Below are positions 21,776 through 34,277 of a stretch of 64,000 nt of DNA, piece after piece. The translations under genes and the position numbers were made by a program. The notes under the pieces were generated by a model that was not told the origin of the DNA, did not search any database, and was given only the letters and a program-made list of their open reading frames with translations. Location of the stretch: positions 7,068,001-7,132,000 of the forward strand of contig NC_134825.1 of NCBI RefSeq assembly GCF_004210375.1, read 5' to 3'. The stretch's first letter is position 1; each line of letters begins with the position of its first letter. Origin of the DNA: Tachypleus tridentatus (taxonomy: Eukaryota; Arthropoda; Merostomata; Xiphosura; Limulidae).

Positions 21776-22099
21776 CAGTACAAGAAGATTCAATAAATGA
21801 GAGATTATTTATCAGAAGTAAAATAGTTTTGGTACTGTGATATAAACTGCGTTTAGTCTAAATATAAACCACATACTTTGTTGTGGAGATACATACACTG
21901 ATCTTTGAGTAATCAATGTAAAGTAAACAATAATAAATTAATATATGTCTTATATATGTTTCATACAATATGAAGTATAACATAACATAATGTTGGTTCA
22001 TCTCGGCTGGCCAAACTAAAACTATTGAATAAATAAATAAATTTTAAAAACATTAAAGCCAGCCTTTATCATTCATATATATATATATACCAAGCTTTC

Positions 22100-23105
22100 T
22101 TTTAAACTCACTTAAAATTACTTCCTCCGCCACATTCAAAGGCAACCCCTTTATTAGGCCAATCCCTCTATTTGAGAAATAAAATTATCTTAGCTAAAAA
22201 CGGCTTCTACCTTGACTAAATCTATATTTGTGTCCCCTAGTTCTATAATTCTCACTGTTAGATACGAAAAACGTTGATACATCATCAGTTCATTTTACAA
22301 TCTTAAACATTTCAATCGGATCTCCTCCAACTCTTCTTTCTTCAAGAGAAAACGATTTTCATCCCTCTTCATATGACATCTTCTCCATTCCAGATACTAT
22401 TGTAGTAACCCTATCTAAATCCTCTCCAATAACTCAACATTTGTCTTATGGTAAGGAGCCCAAGACTGATCCTAATACTAAAAATGTGGCCTAATCAGTG
22501 ACCTGTAGAATGAAATTACAACCTCTTTAGACTTGTGTTCAGTATTTGTGTAGAAACAACCTAAAATCCTATTTGGCCTACCACAGCAACAGTACACTGC
22601 TTGGATGGTTTAAGAAACTGGTCAACTATTACATCAAGATCCTTTTCTTTCATAACACTGTTAAGGTTATTCTTCCAAATTATAATTCAGATTATGATGA
22701 CCCGCATGCAACATCTTGCATTTATCATAATTAAAACCCATCAGCTATTTATTTGCCAACTCGCTAAATGATATAAATCCTTTTGTAAATCAGCAGCATC
22801 CTCTTTACAGCAAATTTAAGCTTCATCTATGACATTAATATAGATTAAAAAAAGCAAAAGTCCTAAGACTAAGTCCTGATGTGCACAACTTTCAACATTA
22901 ATCCAATTTCACTGAATTCTATTTATAACAATCCTCTGCTTTCTTCCATCAAGCCACTCCTCTATTGAGTTAGTTAAATTAACCTCCCACACCTACAAAG
23001 ATAAGTTTCTTTACAAACCTTTAATATGGCACTTTGTCAAATGCTTTCTGAAAATTCAAATGCACCAAATCTACACCCTCCAAAATGTATGTAAACATTT
23101 TCATT
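22100..23105 (-). mobile_element. CR1-like LINE, 3' half, degenerate
   Basis: Minus-strand reading starts near 23080 with VHLNFQKAFDKVPY, the 'LDFQKAFD.VPH' RT segment. It passes LQKDLYHLASW near 22780, then ERRVGGDPIEMFKIVK near 22320, and ends with RGHKYRFSQGRSRFK-like sequence near 22220. That order (RT palm, then the C-terminal 'LFSLEERRLRGDLIE..K' and 'NRTRGH' blocks) matches CR1-clade LINEs. Every frame is broken by many stops, so it is an old 5'-truncated copy. Related pieces lie at 38330-38960 and 53940-54430. Confidence 0.75.
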
Positions 23106-24256
23106 TTAGAGTTTGGGGCCTTTGACGTGATTTTTTCGCGCCGAGTGATAAATCCTACTCAGTCTACAATCTACTTATTAAGATGCGTCAAGGAGGTAAC
23201 GTTCACAAACATTAGTTCTTGACAGCTTACTGATTATTCTTATACCGGAAGGTCTTATCTACAGTCTATTGAGCTCCACTGACTATAGTACCTCAGTAAG
23301 GCCTAGTTCTTCACTGTCTACTGACTATGGAAATTTTGGTAGATCATGTTAATCGACATTAGTTCTTTACAATATGCTGATTGCATTTGTTTTTGTTAGT
23401 TTTCATTTATCTTCCTACAATATCTGTTTAACTACGCACATGTATACACTTACAAGGTTTAATAGCGTTTACAAAATTTCAAATGTTTGTGGGTGTTTTT
23501 GGCTAAAACAGAGAATTATGTGTTACACATATTCTGATTGGAGGTTGCTGAACAAAACATACAACAAATCTGTCATGGTGTTTGCAGGTTTTCTGTATTG
23601 TTCAAAGGTTCACTGAAAACAGAGCTGCCACAGTTTGTGTTTCTAAGATACTTTACATTGTTTATGATATCACTTCCTGCAGAAAATCAAATCAGACCTT
23701 AATATACGGTTTGAAAAATTAGTCGAATAAAATGCAGAAGTATTTTTCATAGTAGAGATGAAACGTGTACATTTCTAGCTTGTGAATAAATATATTGATG
23801 TATTTATTGAGGTTAATCGTCTTTAACGAATGACGACTTCGGGTGTTAATACTAAAACACGTTGCTCTTATTCGACTTCGTAAAGATATTGAAGAGATTC
23901 AATTACAAATTTAATTTCTTAATTATAATAACTATTGTACTATCATATCCAGATCTGAAATTTCTTTGGTGTATTTATCTGATATATATTTGAATTACAT
24001 GTTGTTCGTCTTCACCGTGTTTATTCATCTGGGACTCCATGAGTATATACCTATTTTACCAGATTTTTTTATATTATTATAATGTCTTCTTCACAGATAG
24101 TCTATATTTACATCACCTATTATTTGTCTCGAGTATACTCCTGCATATACAACTTTCCTAATATATACAATATGCTCTCTAAACTGGATATATTATTTTA
24201 AATGTTTTCCAGTCCCTCTTATGATGTCCTTTCCATCATTACTTTCTTCATGTTAT
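23106..24256. other. No gene recognised
   Basis: AT-rich. Between 23200 and 23360, GACTATGG/TAGTTCTT-type phrases (TTAGTTCTTGACAGCTTACT and CTAGTTCTTCACTGTCTACT) recur about three times, a weak tandem structure. Confidence 0.4.
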
Positions 24257-24426
24257 TGTAGTACAGGGGTGTGCAACATTTTTCGTCGGTGGGCCATATA
24301 ACCAACTTCATCAATCAAGCGGGGCCACTTAAAAAACAAGCTTATTCGTGTACATGCACAATAAATTAAAAAAAAATTCTCAAAATGCAAGCAATAATAT
24401 TTTATATTTTTGCATGAGTGATCATT

Positions 24427-26202
24427 TTAGTGCGACACTTGAAATTTAGAGTCCTTGCAGAGCTTGTCAATATCAGCTTTGACAGAAGTGGTTGCCACTC
24501 TTAACTGACTGGTCAAATGTTCATCAGTCAGCTGACTTCTACATTTGGTTTTGATGAGCTTCATTTTGGAGAAAAATTGCTCACAGCAGTAGGTGCTACC
24601 AAAAAGGGAGGCAATTCTTTGTGCATGACGGGACAAATTGGGAAACTTTTCACGTACACAGAGTTTGTAAAAGTCTAGCAAACTGTTTTCAGAGAATTTC
24701 CTTTTAGTGTCCATGTCAGCCTGCAGTTCAATGAGTTCCATTTGGCAATCATCAGGACTGTCTTCCACTGCCAAATCAAAAGGTTGAGCGAACAATTTCA
24801 ATCTAATTTCAGTTTGTCTGAAATCTGGAAATCTGTTTGCAAACTCATCACGCAGCTTTTGTACACTGGTTCCATATTTGGTGCAATCCAGATTAGGAAA
24901 TTCCAGTTTCCTGGTTGCAAGACATGTAAAATGGGTCAATATGGCTCTTCTCAACTGAACCTGAAAAGTTCCAATTTCTTCTCAAAAGCACAAATATGCT
25001 CAAACAACTTATTCACAAGTTGACTTTTCCCTTGTAGTTTTAAGTTTAAATCAGACAGATGCTGTGTAATGTCTGTGAGGAATGCTAAGTCATTCAGCCA
25101 GTTCTCATTGCTCAAGAAGTCCACATTCTCTCCATGAAGAACTTAATCTCCTCTCGCAGATTCCAGAATCTCTTCAAAGTAGCAGCTCTACTAAGCCAAC
25201 GTACAGCAGAGAAGTACAAAACATCTGAATACTCACTGTCCAGCTCATCTAAAAAGTTTTAAATTGTCGATGATTTAATCCTCGTGTTCGAATATAATTT
25301 ACGCATTGGACGACATTTTTCATGACTTCTGCAAAATCCAGAACTTTGGTGCACAAGCTCTCTTGGTGAATAATGCAATGGCTTACAACTACGTCTTGTG
25401 CTCCAATTGCAGTTAGAAATTTCTTGGTGAATCCATTTGTCCTACCTGTCATGGAAGGAGCACCATCTGTTGTAACACCACATAATTTATAAGGATTCAG
25501 TTCAAACTTTTCTACAACCTTAAGCACTTGTTCACAAATATCCTGTCCTGTGGTTGTGGAGGAAAGGCTTGCCATATCTAAAACTCTTCGAAAACATCAA
25601 AGCCTGCAGTAACAGCTCTGATGAAAATGACAAGTTGGGATGTGTCATTGATATCAGTGCTTTCATCCAAAGCCAGACTGAAAGCTTCATACGAATTCAA
25701 TCTCTCTTTCAAAGTTTCTTTGATGTCCTCTGAAAGATCTTTTGTCCTGCGTGAGACAGTAAAGCGGAAAGGCTAGTTTGCTCCACCAAATATTTTTTCT
25801 CTGGACATGCATATTCTGTGAATATTGTTAAACAATTTTAATAAATTCTCCCTCACTGAAAGGCTTTCCTTTTCTGCCATACATTCACAAAGCTTAAAAC
25901 TCAGTTTTGTCACCAGTTCTGAATTTTTCTTGAAAGTGGTAAAACACCTTGTTGCTTTTCAATGGATGTTTTAAATGTTCAATTTTGTCCTTTCGTGCCT
26001 GACCAACAATTTCATCAAACTGGGAGGAGTGCTTAGTTGCGTAATGTCGCTTAATATTGTACTCTTTCATGACTGCAATTGTAGTTTGACAGACGAGGCA
26101 GACAACACCTTGATTATGTGGGACAACAAGATATTTTGTGCACCATTCACTGTTGAATAACCTTCCCTCATCATCAATTTTTCGTTTCTTAACTGCTGAC
26201 AT
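24427..26202 (-). pseudogene. hAT transposase, broken
   Basis: The start at 26202 (MSAVKKRKIDDEGRLF) leads into a BED-like finger, CLVCQTTIAVMKEYNIKRH, with Cys-x2-Cys then His...His. Catalytic-domain pieces follow in changing frames: NSYEAFSLALDESTDIND near 25670 (catalytic Asp region), LCGVTTDGAPSMTG near 25480 (second Asp), FSAVRWLSRAATLKRFW near 25200 (the hAT 'RW.SR' block). The C-terminal dimerisation block FGSTYCCEQFFSKMK then SQLTDEHL lies at 24427-24954. The whole resembles the ZBED5/GTF2IRD2-like branch of hAT proteins. An internal TAG near 25775 and at least two frame changes mean it is inactive, though all domains are present. Confidence 0.88.
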
Positions 26203-26373
26203 TTTACTAGCCCTGAAATCAAAACAAAAATTATTCTCACGAAAATAGCAAAGTAGAAAAAAACATAGAATTTATTTACACATGGAACCTCTTATGGACA
26301 GAAACACATGTTTCTAAATTGGCATCCCGATCATAGCCTTCCGGTACTTAAATTAATTGAGAATAGCAAAATA

Positions 26374-26823
26374 CAGTGTGACCTCGCCTATTCGCGGTTC
26401 GCCATTCGCGGCCCCGCATATTCGCGGGTTATGCGCGAACTGCGTTTTGTAGGTCACAGAGACTGAAAGGGCTTTTCGAGGAGATTTCTGTTGTATTTAC
26501 TCAATCAAGCCGTTTATATCAATTGTCGTCTTCACCAAACAAGATTGGACTGCTATTGGCTGACTGCTTCAGCTTCCCCAACAACGCAAACGGCAAAGCA
26601 CAGCCCGGTAACGCACGGTACAATTTAGTGAAATACATAACAGTATGCAATATTGCTACATTATTACTGCATCAATGAGTATAAGTATCATTAGTGTTTG
26701 GGAAGCATTTCATATAGTATATAATCGCATACATATACGTTTTAAAACTGCGTCCAATATTCGCGGTTTTCGCTATTCGCGGAGGGTAAAGAACGTAACC
26801 CCGCGAATAACGAGGTCACACTG
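26374..26823. mobile_element. pogo/Tigger-type MITE, 450 bp, TA duplication
   Basis: The ends CAGTGTGACCTCGCCTATTC (26374 onward) and GAATAACGAGGTCACACTG (to 26823) are inverted repeats flanked by TA at 26372-26373 and 26824-26825. Subterminal repeats of TATTCGCGG occur at both ends. There is no coding capacity. It is inserted in the 5' untranslated part of the hAT element and is therefore younger than it. Confidence 0.85.
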
Positions 26824-27418
26824 TACATAGAATCAGATGCATCTGAAAGCAAAATTTTAATAAATTCAGTAAAGTCACAACAATATGCTAAATAATAATC
26901 AATTTACCTTCAATCTCTTGTAGTAACTGTAAAAGGTAATAAAATTTTCACCAATAATGAATGACGGACAGCAGAGGTTAGGGAAAATTGTCGCCAGCGG
27001 GCGAAGGCGAGGTTCAGGACATGACGTTGAGTCGTAGACAATAGTGCTAGTGCACGTCACCTATTCATGCCCTAAGGATGCCGACCAATCGAATTCGGCC
27101 TGCTCCTCTCTAGCAAAGATAATTTTAGAAGTTTGTCGAGTCGAAGCCTGGGAATCCCGTAGGATCGATGCTTTTAAAAATATTCCATTTGCGTTGGATT
27201 ACAGATCAGTCCACATGGTTAGATTACAACAACTAGGGCCACACTAAATGGCTTGGCGGGCCGGGTTGTGGCTCGCGGGCCGCCTGTTGCACACCCCTGT
27301 AGTATGTCTTCATTCTAGTCTTGTATTTACGTTTCATATACTTTACTTGTTTGTTTTGCACTTAATAGTAATACTGGAAAAATATACTCTCCCGCTTTGA
27401 CCTTTGGGGCAACATTTC

Positions 27419-27561
27419 ATCTTCATTTTCGTGATGACGAGAAAAACCCACTTGTAGAAAACATTATATATTTAAAAACGAAGAAGGTCGATACAGTACC
27501 CTCTATTAGTGTATTCTCTACCCATACCAGCCGTTTTTAAATATATAATAATCTTCATTTC
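27419..27561. mobile_element. Palindromic Penelope-type terminal remnant
   Basis: About 120 bp beginning GTGATGACGAGAAAAACCCA and ending CCAGCCGTTTTTAAATATAT, matching the two ends of the Penelope elements brought together. ATCTTCATTT flanks it at 27419-27428 and 27551-27560. It is the shortest of the three palindromic derivatives. Confidence 0.75.
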
Positions 27562-27565
27562 ATTG

Positions 27566-28160
27566 ACCTCACGATGTTACCTGACATTTTTCACGTCATC
27601 ATTTACATCCTGTTGCCCTGAAAATCGCATTTTCCGCTGGGCACAGCCATCTTGAATGACCTTTGACTTTTAGTTGGTGCAACCATCCATTGAAGCAGAT
27701 CAACGATATAAGGTTAACGGTTGATTCAGCAACATGAAGGACTTAATGGGAGTTTTACAAAAGGCATTTATAAGCACATTCACTAACTAACGTAAATTAA
27801 AAATCACCCTGATATATGCGATTGTAGCAGCGCAGAAGGTGACAAATAAAATTAAATCTATCAATTATGTTTTAAATATACTTTCCTGTTTTCATGGAAA
27901 TATATCACATGATATTTTTTTCTTTTTTTTATATAAAAGTTCAAACACTGGAATGTAACAAATATAATTAATTAGATTACAGAACAAATATGAAGTGGAA
28001 CTTTGCCTAAAACTTAAATATAATTAGCAATAAATATCACATAACGGATAAAGTCGTTCTTGGGCGTTTACATTGCAAATATCACAATATGATTTCTGTA
28101 AACAAATTGATACCTTATATCGCTCACATTTCTAGTATCTGTCGTTAGTTTGTGCACACA
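27566..28160. other. No gene recognised
   Basis: AT-rich sequence between repeat copies. No coding, RNA or repeat feature could be supported. Confidence 0.4.
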
Positions 28161-28162
28161 TT

Positions 28163-28290
28163 AACAGCAACGTGTGTGTTATAGATTTAGCAAAGCCAAC
28201 TTGGTCTATCTGCTGAGTACACCGAGGGTACTCGAATCCCTGATTTTAGCGTTGTAAATCCGTACACTTATGACTGTACTAGGAGCAACG
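28163..28290 (-). repeat. Second SINE family, reverse copy
   Basis: It contains TAGCAAAGCCAACTTGGTCT, then TCTGCTGAGTACACCGAGGG, TACTCGAATCCCTGATTTTA, GCGTTGTAAATCCGTACACT and TATGACTGTACTAGGAGC. This is the complement of the family seen at 4432, with a tRNA-like promoter region. Confidence 0.75.
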
Positions 28291-29180
28291 AATCGACTTC
28301 TAAATCTATAACTTATATTCGGATCTAAATTCAAACAAAATGACTGTCAACGTTTTACCGAAATAACGTGAAAGTGAATAAGTAAAAAAAAGATTGAAAT
28401 TTGGACAACTAAGATAACAGATATTGACCTTTAAATTTCAAGATTGATGTTACTTTTATTGAATGTACTTATGTAATACCAAAACAATAACTTAAACATG
28501 TGTAAAATAATATTTTATTAGAAGGTGGTCTAAAAATCCATGTTAAAAATAAATCGTGTCTAAAACTAAAATAATGAGGGAATAAAAGTAAAACTATCGA
28601 GAAAGTGAACATGTCGAGAAACTTCTAGAACAGTTGTTTATAACCAACCAATAAAAAAAAATGAGAACTGTCGAAGTACCTTCACTCTATGTTTATCTAT
28701 ATCCTTTATTCAATTTCCTGATTGTGCAGTTCCATACATTCGTGTCAGTTTTCAATTCAACTTGCTAAAATTCATATAGTAATCAGTTATTATTTGCATA
28801 GGCTGATTTTCATTTATATAAATATAGTGTCTTTATATAGTCCCCTGTATCATCCTGTCTCCTAGCAGAGACAAAATCTTCAGTTTACCAGCAACAAGTC
28901 AGTTACTTTCCTGTCATCAATAAAAGTCTCAAATTTACTTTTACTTCAACGGTCGAATGGCTACTTTTCACGATTTATTTAAAACGAAGTAAGCGTGTTT
29001 GATCAACAAAAATCAACTGTGAAAGATTAATACTTCGTACACTACAAAACAAGCCTTTTCAGGGAAAGCATCTTTAGCATTAATCTCGTGTGGTGAAAAA
29101 AATGAAAATGTGACTGACTCAAATCTTTAAAAAAAAAAACCAAAACCTTTTTAAGAGTTTAAACCTAGCTTAAAGAAATC
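28291..29180. other. No gene recognised
   Basis: AT-rich single-copy sequence without a supported feature. Confidence 0.4.
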
Positions 29181-29399
29181 TTCAGAATACTGAAAATGTG
29201 AAATTTAAACAGTAGTGTAACTAGAAGGAAAGAGCGGTGGAAGCCATGGATATGCCAGATAGGGTCATATAAAGCTGGTAAACCACATCGTGCACGCAAA
29301 ACTAATAAAAGAAATAGAAGACAGGCATAGGAAATTTGCTTTATTACTAAATCATTATCTTGTAAAGTTTAAATACGATATGATGAAAAAGGAGTTAGA

Positions 29400-29800
29400 T
29401 TAATAATTTTCACAACTGAAATAGAAGAACGTCAATTATTCTCTACTGCAGAGACTAAATGGAAAAGCAGGAACTGCTGTGATTGGTATGGAGTTCATCA
29501 TTTGAGTGGACCATGTATTAGAAAAATAAATTGTGAGCTTTATAACTTGAAAGGAATTACTCTTGTAGAATCACAATGTTTTACAAGTATGACTGATGCA
29601 CGTTGTTTGCTAAACAACAGCAATGGAGTGTGGATGCATTATCTCAACACATGGCAAGAGCATCTCCATTTCTTGATTGTCCGCATCTTGGACACCAGGA
29701 AATCCATTGCAGTAGTAGTTGATTATTTCACTAATTACTGTATTTTAATATTCAGACGCTCTGGGAAAAGCAACTAAAGGATCTGGCTCTAGCTTGTGTG
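29400..29800 (+). pseudogene. Possible Gypsy-type LTR pol scrap
   Basis: One frame near 29630-29700 reads VDALSQHMARASPFLDCPHL. It resembles the 'N.DALSR' linker between RNase H and integrase in Gypsy elements. In another frame about 30 bp later VVVDYFTNY resembles the integrase segment 'VVVDYFTKW', implying an internal deletion between them. No LTRs were found. The call rests on two short motifs. Confidence 0.35.
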
Positions 29801-30863
29801 TTACTTGTTATACAATAAAATTACATGTGGCTCTTTCAGATTCAGAAATGTAGTATGAATTCACATAACCTGTGAAATCTGTAATTAGGATGGTATGCTA
29901 TATCACTGGTGTAAAACATAGAACTATAGTTTTCAACTTTTCGTGTTGCAAGTGGTACACAGATATCTAAGGCAGGAGATAATCTAGACTTTATCTAGTG
30001 TAAAGATTGGAGGCCACCAGCCAACAAGTTTCTTGTACTCTGCCAATGCAGAAGTGTTTGGGTTGTGTTTAAACAATAATATATGGTGCAAAAACTATAC
30101 TGTTTGTAAATCCTGTCTAAATTGGATGAGATACATGCTATGTCAAGATAATACATAAAGCAATTTCCAAATGTTTATGTACAAAATATAGCTTCAAGTG
30201 GATGTAACATTTGGCCTTCCTCTTAATGCAGGCATGCCACTGTATTCAAAGGGTTATTTCTTGTATTTGTAGTCTTTATTCATTGATGCTTCTGAATTTA
30301 CATCAGCTAGTAAAGACCATAATACAATAATGTTACAGAATGGTAATAGAGCTAATATTCAAACCCAAGCATTTCAGCAATGAGAAATCAACTTGGTCTG
30401 GACTAGTTTTTATCTGATTTTTTTTTTCATTTACCTTTTATTTATTTTCTTCTTTACTCTGAAGAGCAGTCACCTTCCCACAACTGTCTGCATGCAGTGA
30501 AGGGTGCTATAGACGTGGGACATTATGGGCTTCAGCACCCTCCTCTCACTCTTCGAATTTCTATTATTTTATTTCCTTACGTAAGACTGGCAAATAGATG
30601 TTAAGACTGATAGATAGCTTTTCCCCACCACAATATGGGTCCTACTAGCACAGTAACCTCCGAAACCTAAGGTACATTTTATATCCCACATTATAACATG
30701 TGCCCTGAGAATATTTTCAATCAGTGCAGCGTTTTTTACTTTGTTTTGGCTTGTTTTTGTTTATAACAAACAAACACTAGTCAGAGGTTTGGACTTGTTG
30801 TTTTCTAATGCAGACCTTTCTTTTGATTTTGCTTTATTTTACTTGACTCTTCAATATTAATAT

Positions 30864-30903
<40 letters not shown>

Positions 30904-31090
30904 ACATAAAATGATGATTCATATGTTTAATAATATGTATATTTATGAAAATATAAAACCTGGAAGCTTCAATATTAAGACGATTCCTTTCATCCCATTT
31001 TATTTTCCTTAAACTTTAAAATGCTGACTGATGTTCCTTGTTCTAAGTTTAAACTTTTCTTCCTTAGCTGTTAATGTATGAAATATAAAA
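29801..31090. other. No gene; microsatellite inside
   Basis: No recognisable gene. At about 30863-30902 a CT run (nine repeats) passes directly into a TA run (ten repeats). Confidence 0.6.
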
Positions 31091-31094
31091 GAGT

Positions 31095-31367
31095 TTTGTT
31101 TGTTTTTTAATTTCGCACAAAGCTACTCGAGGGCTATCTGTGCTAGCCGTCTCTAATTTAGCAGTGTAAGACTAGAGGGAAGGCAGCTAGTCATCACCAC
31201 CCACCGCCAACTCTTGGGCTACTCTTTTACCAACGAATAGTGGGATTGACCGTCACATTATAATGCCCCCACGGCTGAAAGGGCTAGCATGTTTGGCGCG
31301 ACGGGGATGCGAACCTGCGACCCTCAGATTATGAGTCGCACGCCTTAACACGCTTGGCCATGCCAGT
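31095..31367 (-). repeat. tRNA-derived SINE, copy 8
   Basis: A full-length reverse copy close to consensus: TTTCGCACAAAGCTACTCGA at the tail side and GACGGGGATGCGAACCTGCG in the tRNA-like head. Short ATATAAAA flanks on both sides are a likely target duplication. Confidence 0.95.
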
Positions 31368-32880
31368 TATATAAAAAAGTAAAATATTTGTTGTTATAAC
31401 TGGTGTGAGTCTCAAATGTTTTCTTTATTTAAAAAAACAAAGGTGAAGTTATTTTAATGAAATATTCATACAGCACTTAACATTTTACATTATAAACAGT
31501 GTGAGTAAATATACAATCAAATATATCTGAAAGTTTTCCAAAGCTACACAAATGGCAATATGTACATAGCTGTCCCTAAACATTGAAATGATAAAGTATA
31601 AATAAAAGACAGTCCACAACATCCACCATCAACTCTGGTCTGACAGAATAGTTAAACTTGGTCATTTCACTAAAAGTCCTCTTACCACCTCAAAATGCAG
31701 AATGATTTTTGCAGCAATAGTACACAAACCATGAACCCTCAAGTTCTCAATCTGAGCATACTAACCACTAGCATTAGAAACTAAAATATATTTTATAATG
31801 TTATTAAACGTCTTTATTCATTCAACTACAACAACACAAAAATTGTGTACAAAATTCTTGGAAACACAGAAAAGGAGCATCAGTAATTTAAAATTCTACA
31901 CATAATTTTAAAATACAGAAATATATACATCAAAGGTAATTAAAAATTTGACACTACTGTAGCCTTATGACACAGACTGCTTCCTACAAGCATAAACTTG
32001 CTCTTAAATATAAACATTAAATAAACAATAGTAACATCTTCTAATTATAAACATCATCTTCATGACAGATTTATGTAAGACATATATAAGGGAACATTGT
32101 TCTGGCATGTTAAAATTTAAGGAAACAAAATATAATTTTATGATTACATAACAACAATCAAAATACAAAGTGTTTCCACTACTGCTTATAAAGTTCTTAA
32201 TGTACTTAGTATTTCAACCACTACTACACCTGTCCTATCCCAGCTCTACTAAAAAACCCCATCATAGGTCTAAAGGCCTTACCCAGTGAATATAGCAGTG
32301 ATTGGCATCTTTTTATACTCTTGTTTTCATTCACTCAGAAATTCTTATTAGTAGCTAGAGAACAAAAGATGACAAATTATAAAATGTTCTATTTAATTAA
32401 CAAACTTGTGCTGGAGAAAATAATTTATTGAAAGCAATACAATATTTCAATGGGATAAAAATTCTAAAGGATACTTCTTTCAATTTAAATTAAAACATTG
32501 TATTAGCTATTAGCCAAAATATGATACAAATGCAAAACGTTCATAAAAAAGCATTTTTAGTAGTTACTTTTAAAACAAGTCACAGTTTTTAGTAATTTTG
32601 AAAAATGTTGTTTATGATAAATAAATTTTGTACATTTAGTTTACAGTTACAGTACAACATAAAACATTTCAAACTTAACTTTGTCCTTCATTCATGATAT
32701 AACTAGCAACAACATTAAACTAGACATCACCAAGACATTTGACTGTGTAAGGCTAAAGGTTTTAATTTGTAAATGTGCTTATTACTGTCTATGTTATAAT
32801 ATTCATAATTGAAACATAACTAATAAATAAGCAATTTAACACCTTAATTAATGGAATAAAGTTTTATTTCTCTAGTTTTC
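31368..32880. other. No gene recognised
   Basis: AT-rich; possibly 3' flank of the downstream minus-strand gene, but no exon or repeat family is supported. Confidence 0.4.
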
Positions 32881-32884
32881 ATTG

Positions 32885-33240
32885 TGTGGTTACTCAAGAT
32901 TCAGCTCTTGGCCCCTATCATTTATCATTTATGTAAATTATTTTTGTGCGTTCAAGTGATGTTTGCACTCTGTATACAGATGATTTGATTCTTACCACAG
33001 CAGCCAGTACTCTTGCTGAATGTTTTAAAATGGCCAATAATGAGTTGCTTTCTATTGCTACCTGATTTCTTGACAACTGCCTGGTTTTGAATAATTTCAA
33101 GCCACAATATATCATTTACATCTGTGGAAGAGGTAACTGATGATTTGAGTTTTAATGGTATAAAGGTTGATTAAATAAAGGTTCTTGGAGTTACTGATTA
33201 GAATAATTTCAGATGAGATGAACAAACTGATATGATTTCT
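32885..33240 (+). pseudogene. Non-LTR reverse transcriptase fragment
   Basis: A frame with one early stop reads QDSALGP (compare 'QGSVLGP'), then CTLYTDDLILTTAASTLAEC, a 'YADD'-type active site with Ala to Thr change, then FKMANNELLSIAT and LVLNNFKPQYI. This is the RT fingers-palm segment of a LINE different from the CR1-like copies here. It is short, with interior stops. Confidence 0.65.
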
Positions 33241-33595
33241 TAAAAAAGATTGTGTTGTAAGAGGGTTTTCTCATTTCAAGTCCTGTATGAAGTCTATCAT
33301 ACCATTTTAAACAGTCAAATGAATTATTATTTAAATGTTTTTGGGCTCACACCTTAATATGGGAACACATTGACTATTTACTGTTTATCAGACCTATGTT
33401 TACCACTTCACTTGTGTTACTAAGGTTATTACCATATTTAATCTTTACATGGATTTGTTAATCCCCTCTAGATAAAGCTTACATTGTTTTCCTCATTTGA
33501 ATATCTATTACTGTACAAGAAGCAAAACAGTTTAGAGTTCAAAGTTTTTTATTATTTGGCTCTAGTTATCTTAAAGTGTCTGATATTTGAATATT

Positions 33596-34236
33596 GGTCA
33601 TCCTCCAATATTACATTATTTAAAACAAAGTTTTGTAATTATATATTCCACAGATTCTCAAGGTTTGGTCATCCTCCAATATTACATTATTTAAAACAAA
33701 GTTTTGTAATTATATATTCCACAGATTCTCAAGGTTTGGTCATCCTCCAATATTACATTATTTAAAACAAAGTTTTGTAATTATATATTCCACAGATTCT
33801 CAAGGTTTGGTCATCCTCCAATATTACATTATTTAAAACAAAGTTTTGTAATTATATATTCCACAGATTCTCAAGGTTTGGTCATCCTCCAATATTACAT
33901 TATTTAAAACAAAGTTTTGTAATTATATATTCCACAGATTCTCAAGGTTTGGTCATCCTCCAATATTACATTATTTAAAACAAAGTTTTGTAATTATATA
34001 TTCCACAGATTCTCAAGGTTTGGTCATCCTCCAATATTACATTATTTAAAACAAAGTTTTGTAATTATATATTCCACAGATTCTCAAGGTTTGGTCATCC
34101 TCCAATATTACATTATTTAAAACAAAGTTTTGTAATTATATATTCCACAGATTCTCAAGGTTTGGTCATCCTCCAATATTACATTATTTAAAACAAAGTT
34201 TTGTAATTATATATTCCACAGATTCTCAAGGTTTGG
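33596..34236. repeat. 71-bp satellite, 9 near-perfect copies
   Basis: The unit starts GGTCATCCTCCAATATTACA and ends CAGATTCTCAAGGTTT. Starts occur every 71 bp from 33596, and I see no differences between copies after the first. Since 71 is not a multiple of three, open frames crossing it have no meaning. Confidence 0.98.
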
Positions 34237-34277
34237 TTTAGTAAATGTTTGTTCTTTTTACCATTACTCATCCTTCA

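Larger units (their letters stand above)
24264..27299 (-). mobile_element. hAT-superfamily DNA transposon, near full length
   Basis: The termini are perfect 15-bp inverted repeats CAGGGGTGTGCAACA (24264-24278) and TGTTGCACACCCCTG (27285-27299). A target-site duplication is visible as TGTAGTAC (24257-24264) and TGTAGTAT (27298-27305) if the outermost base of the repeat is counted as part of it. Inside, on the minus strand, lies a hAT transposase, and 5' of it a 450-bp MITE is inserted. The CAGGGGTGTGCAA terminus is typical of Charlie/Tip100-like hAT elements. Confidence 0.9.

Noticed and set aside
30863-30902. CT/TA run as promoter element
   Set aside because: A simple microsatellite with no gene next to it.
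33484-33765. 93-codon frame at the start of the 71-bp satellite
   Set aside because: The unit is not a multiple of three and the frame has no family pattern; it is chance.
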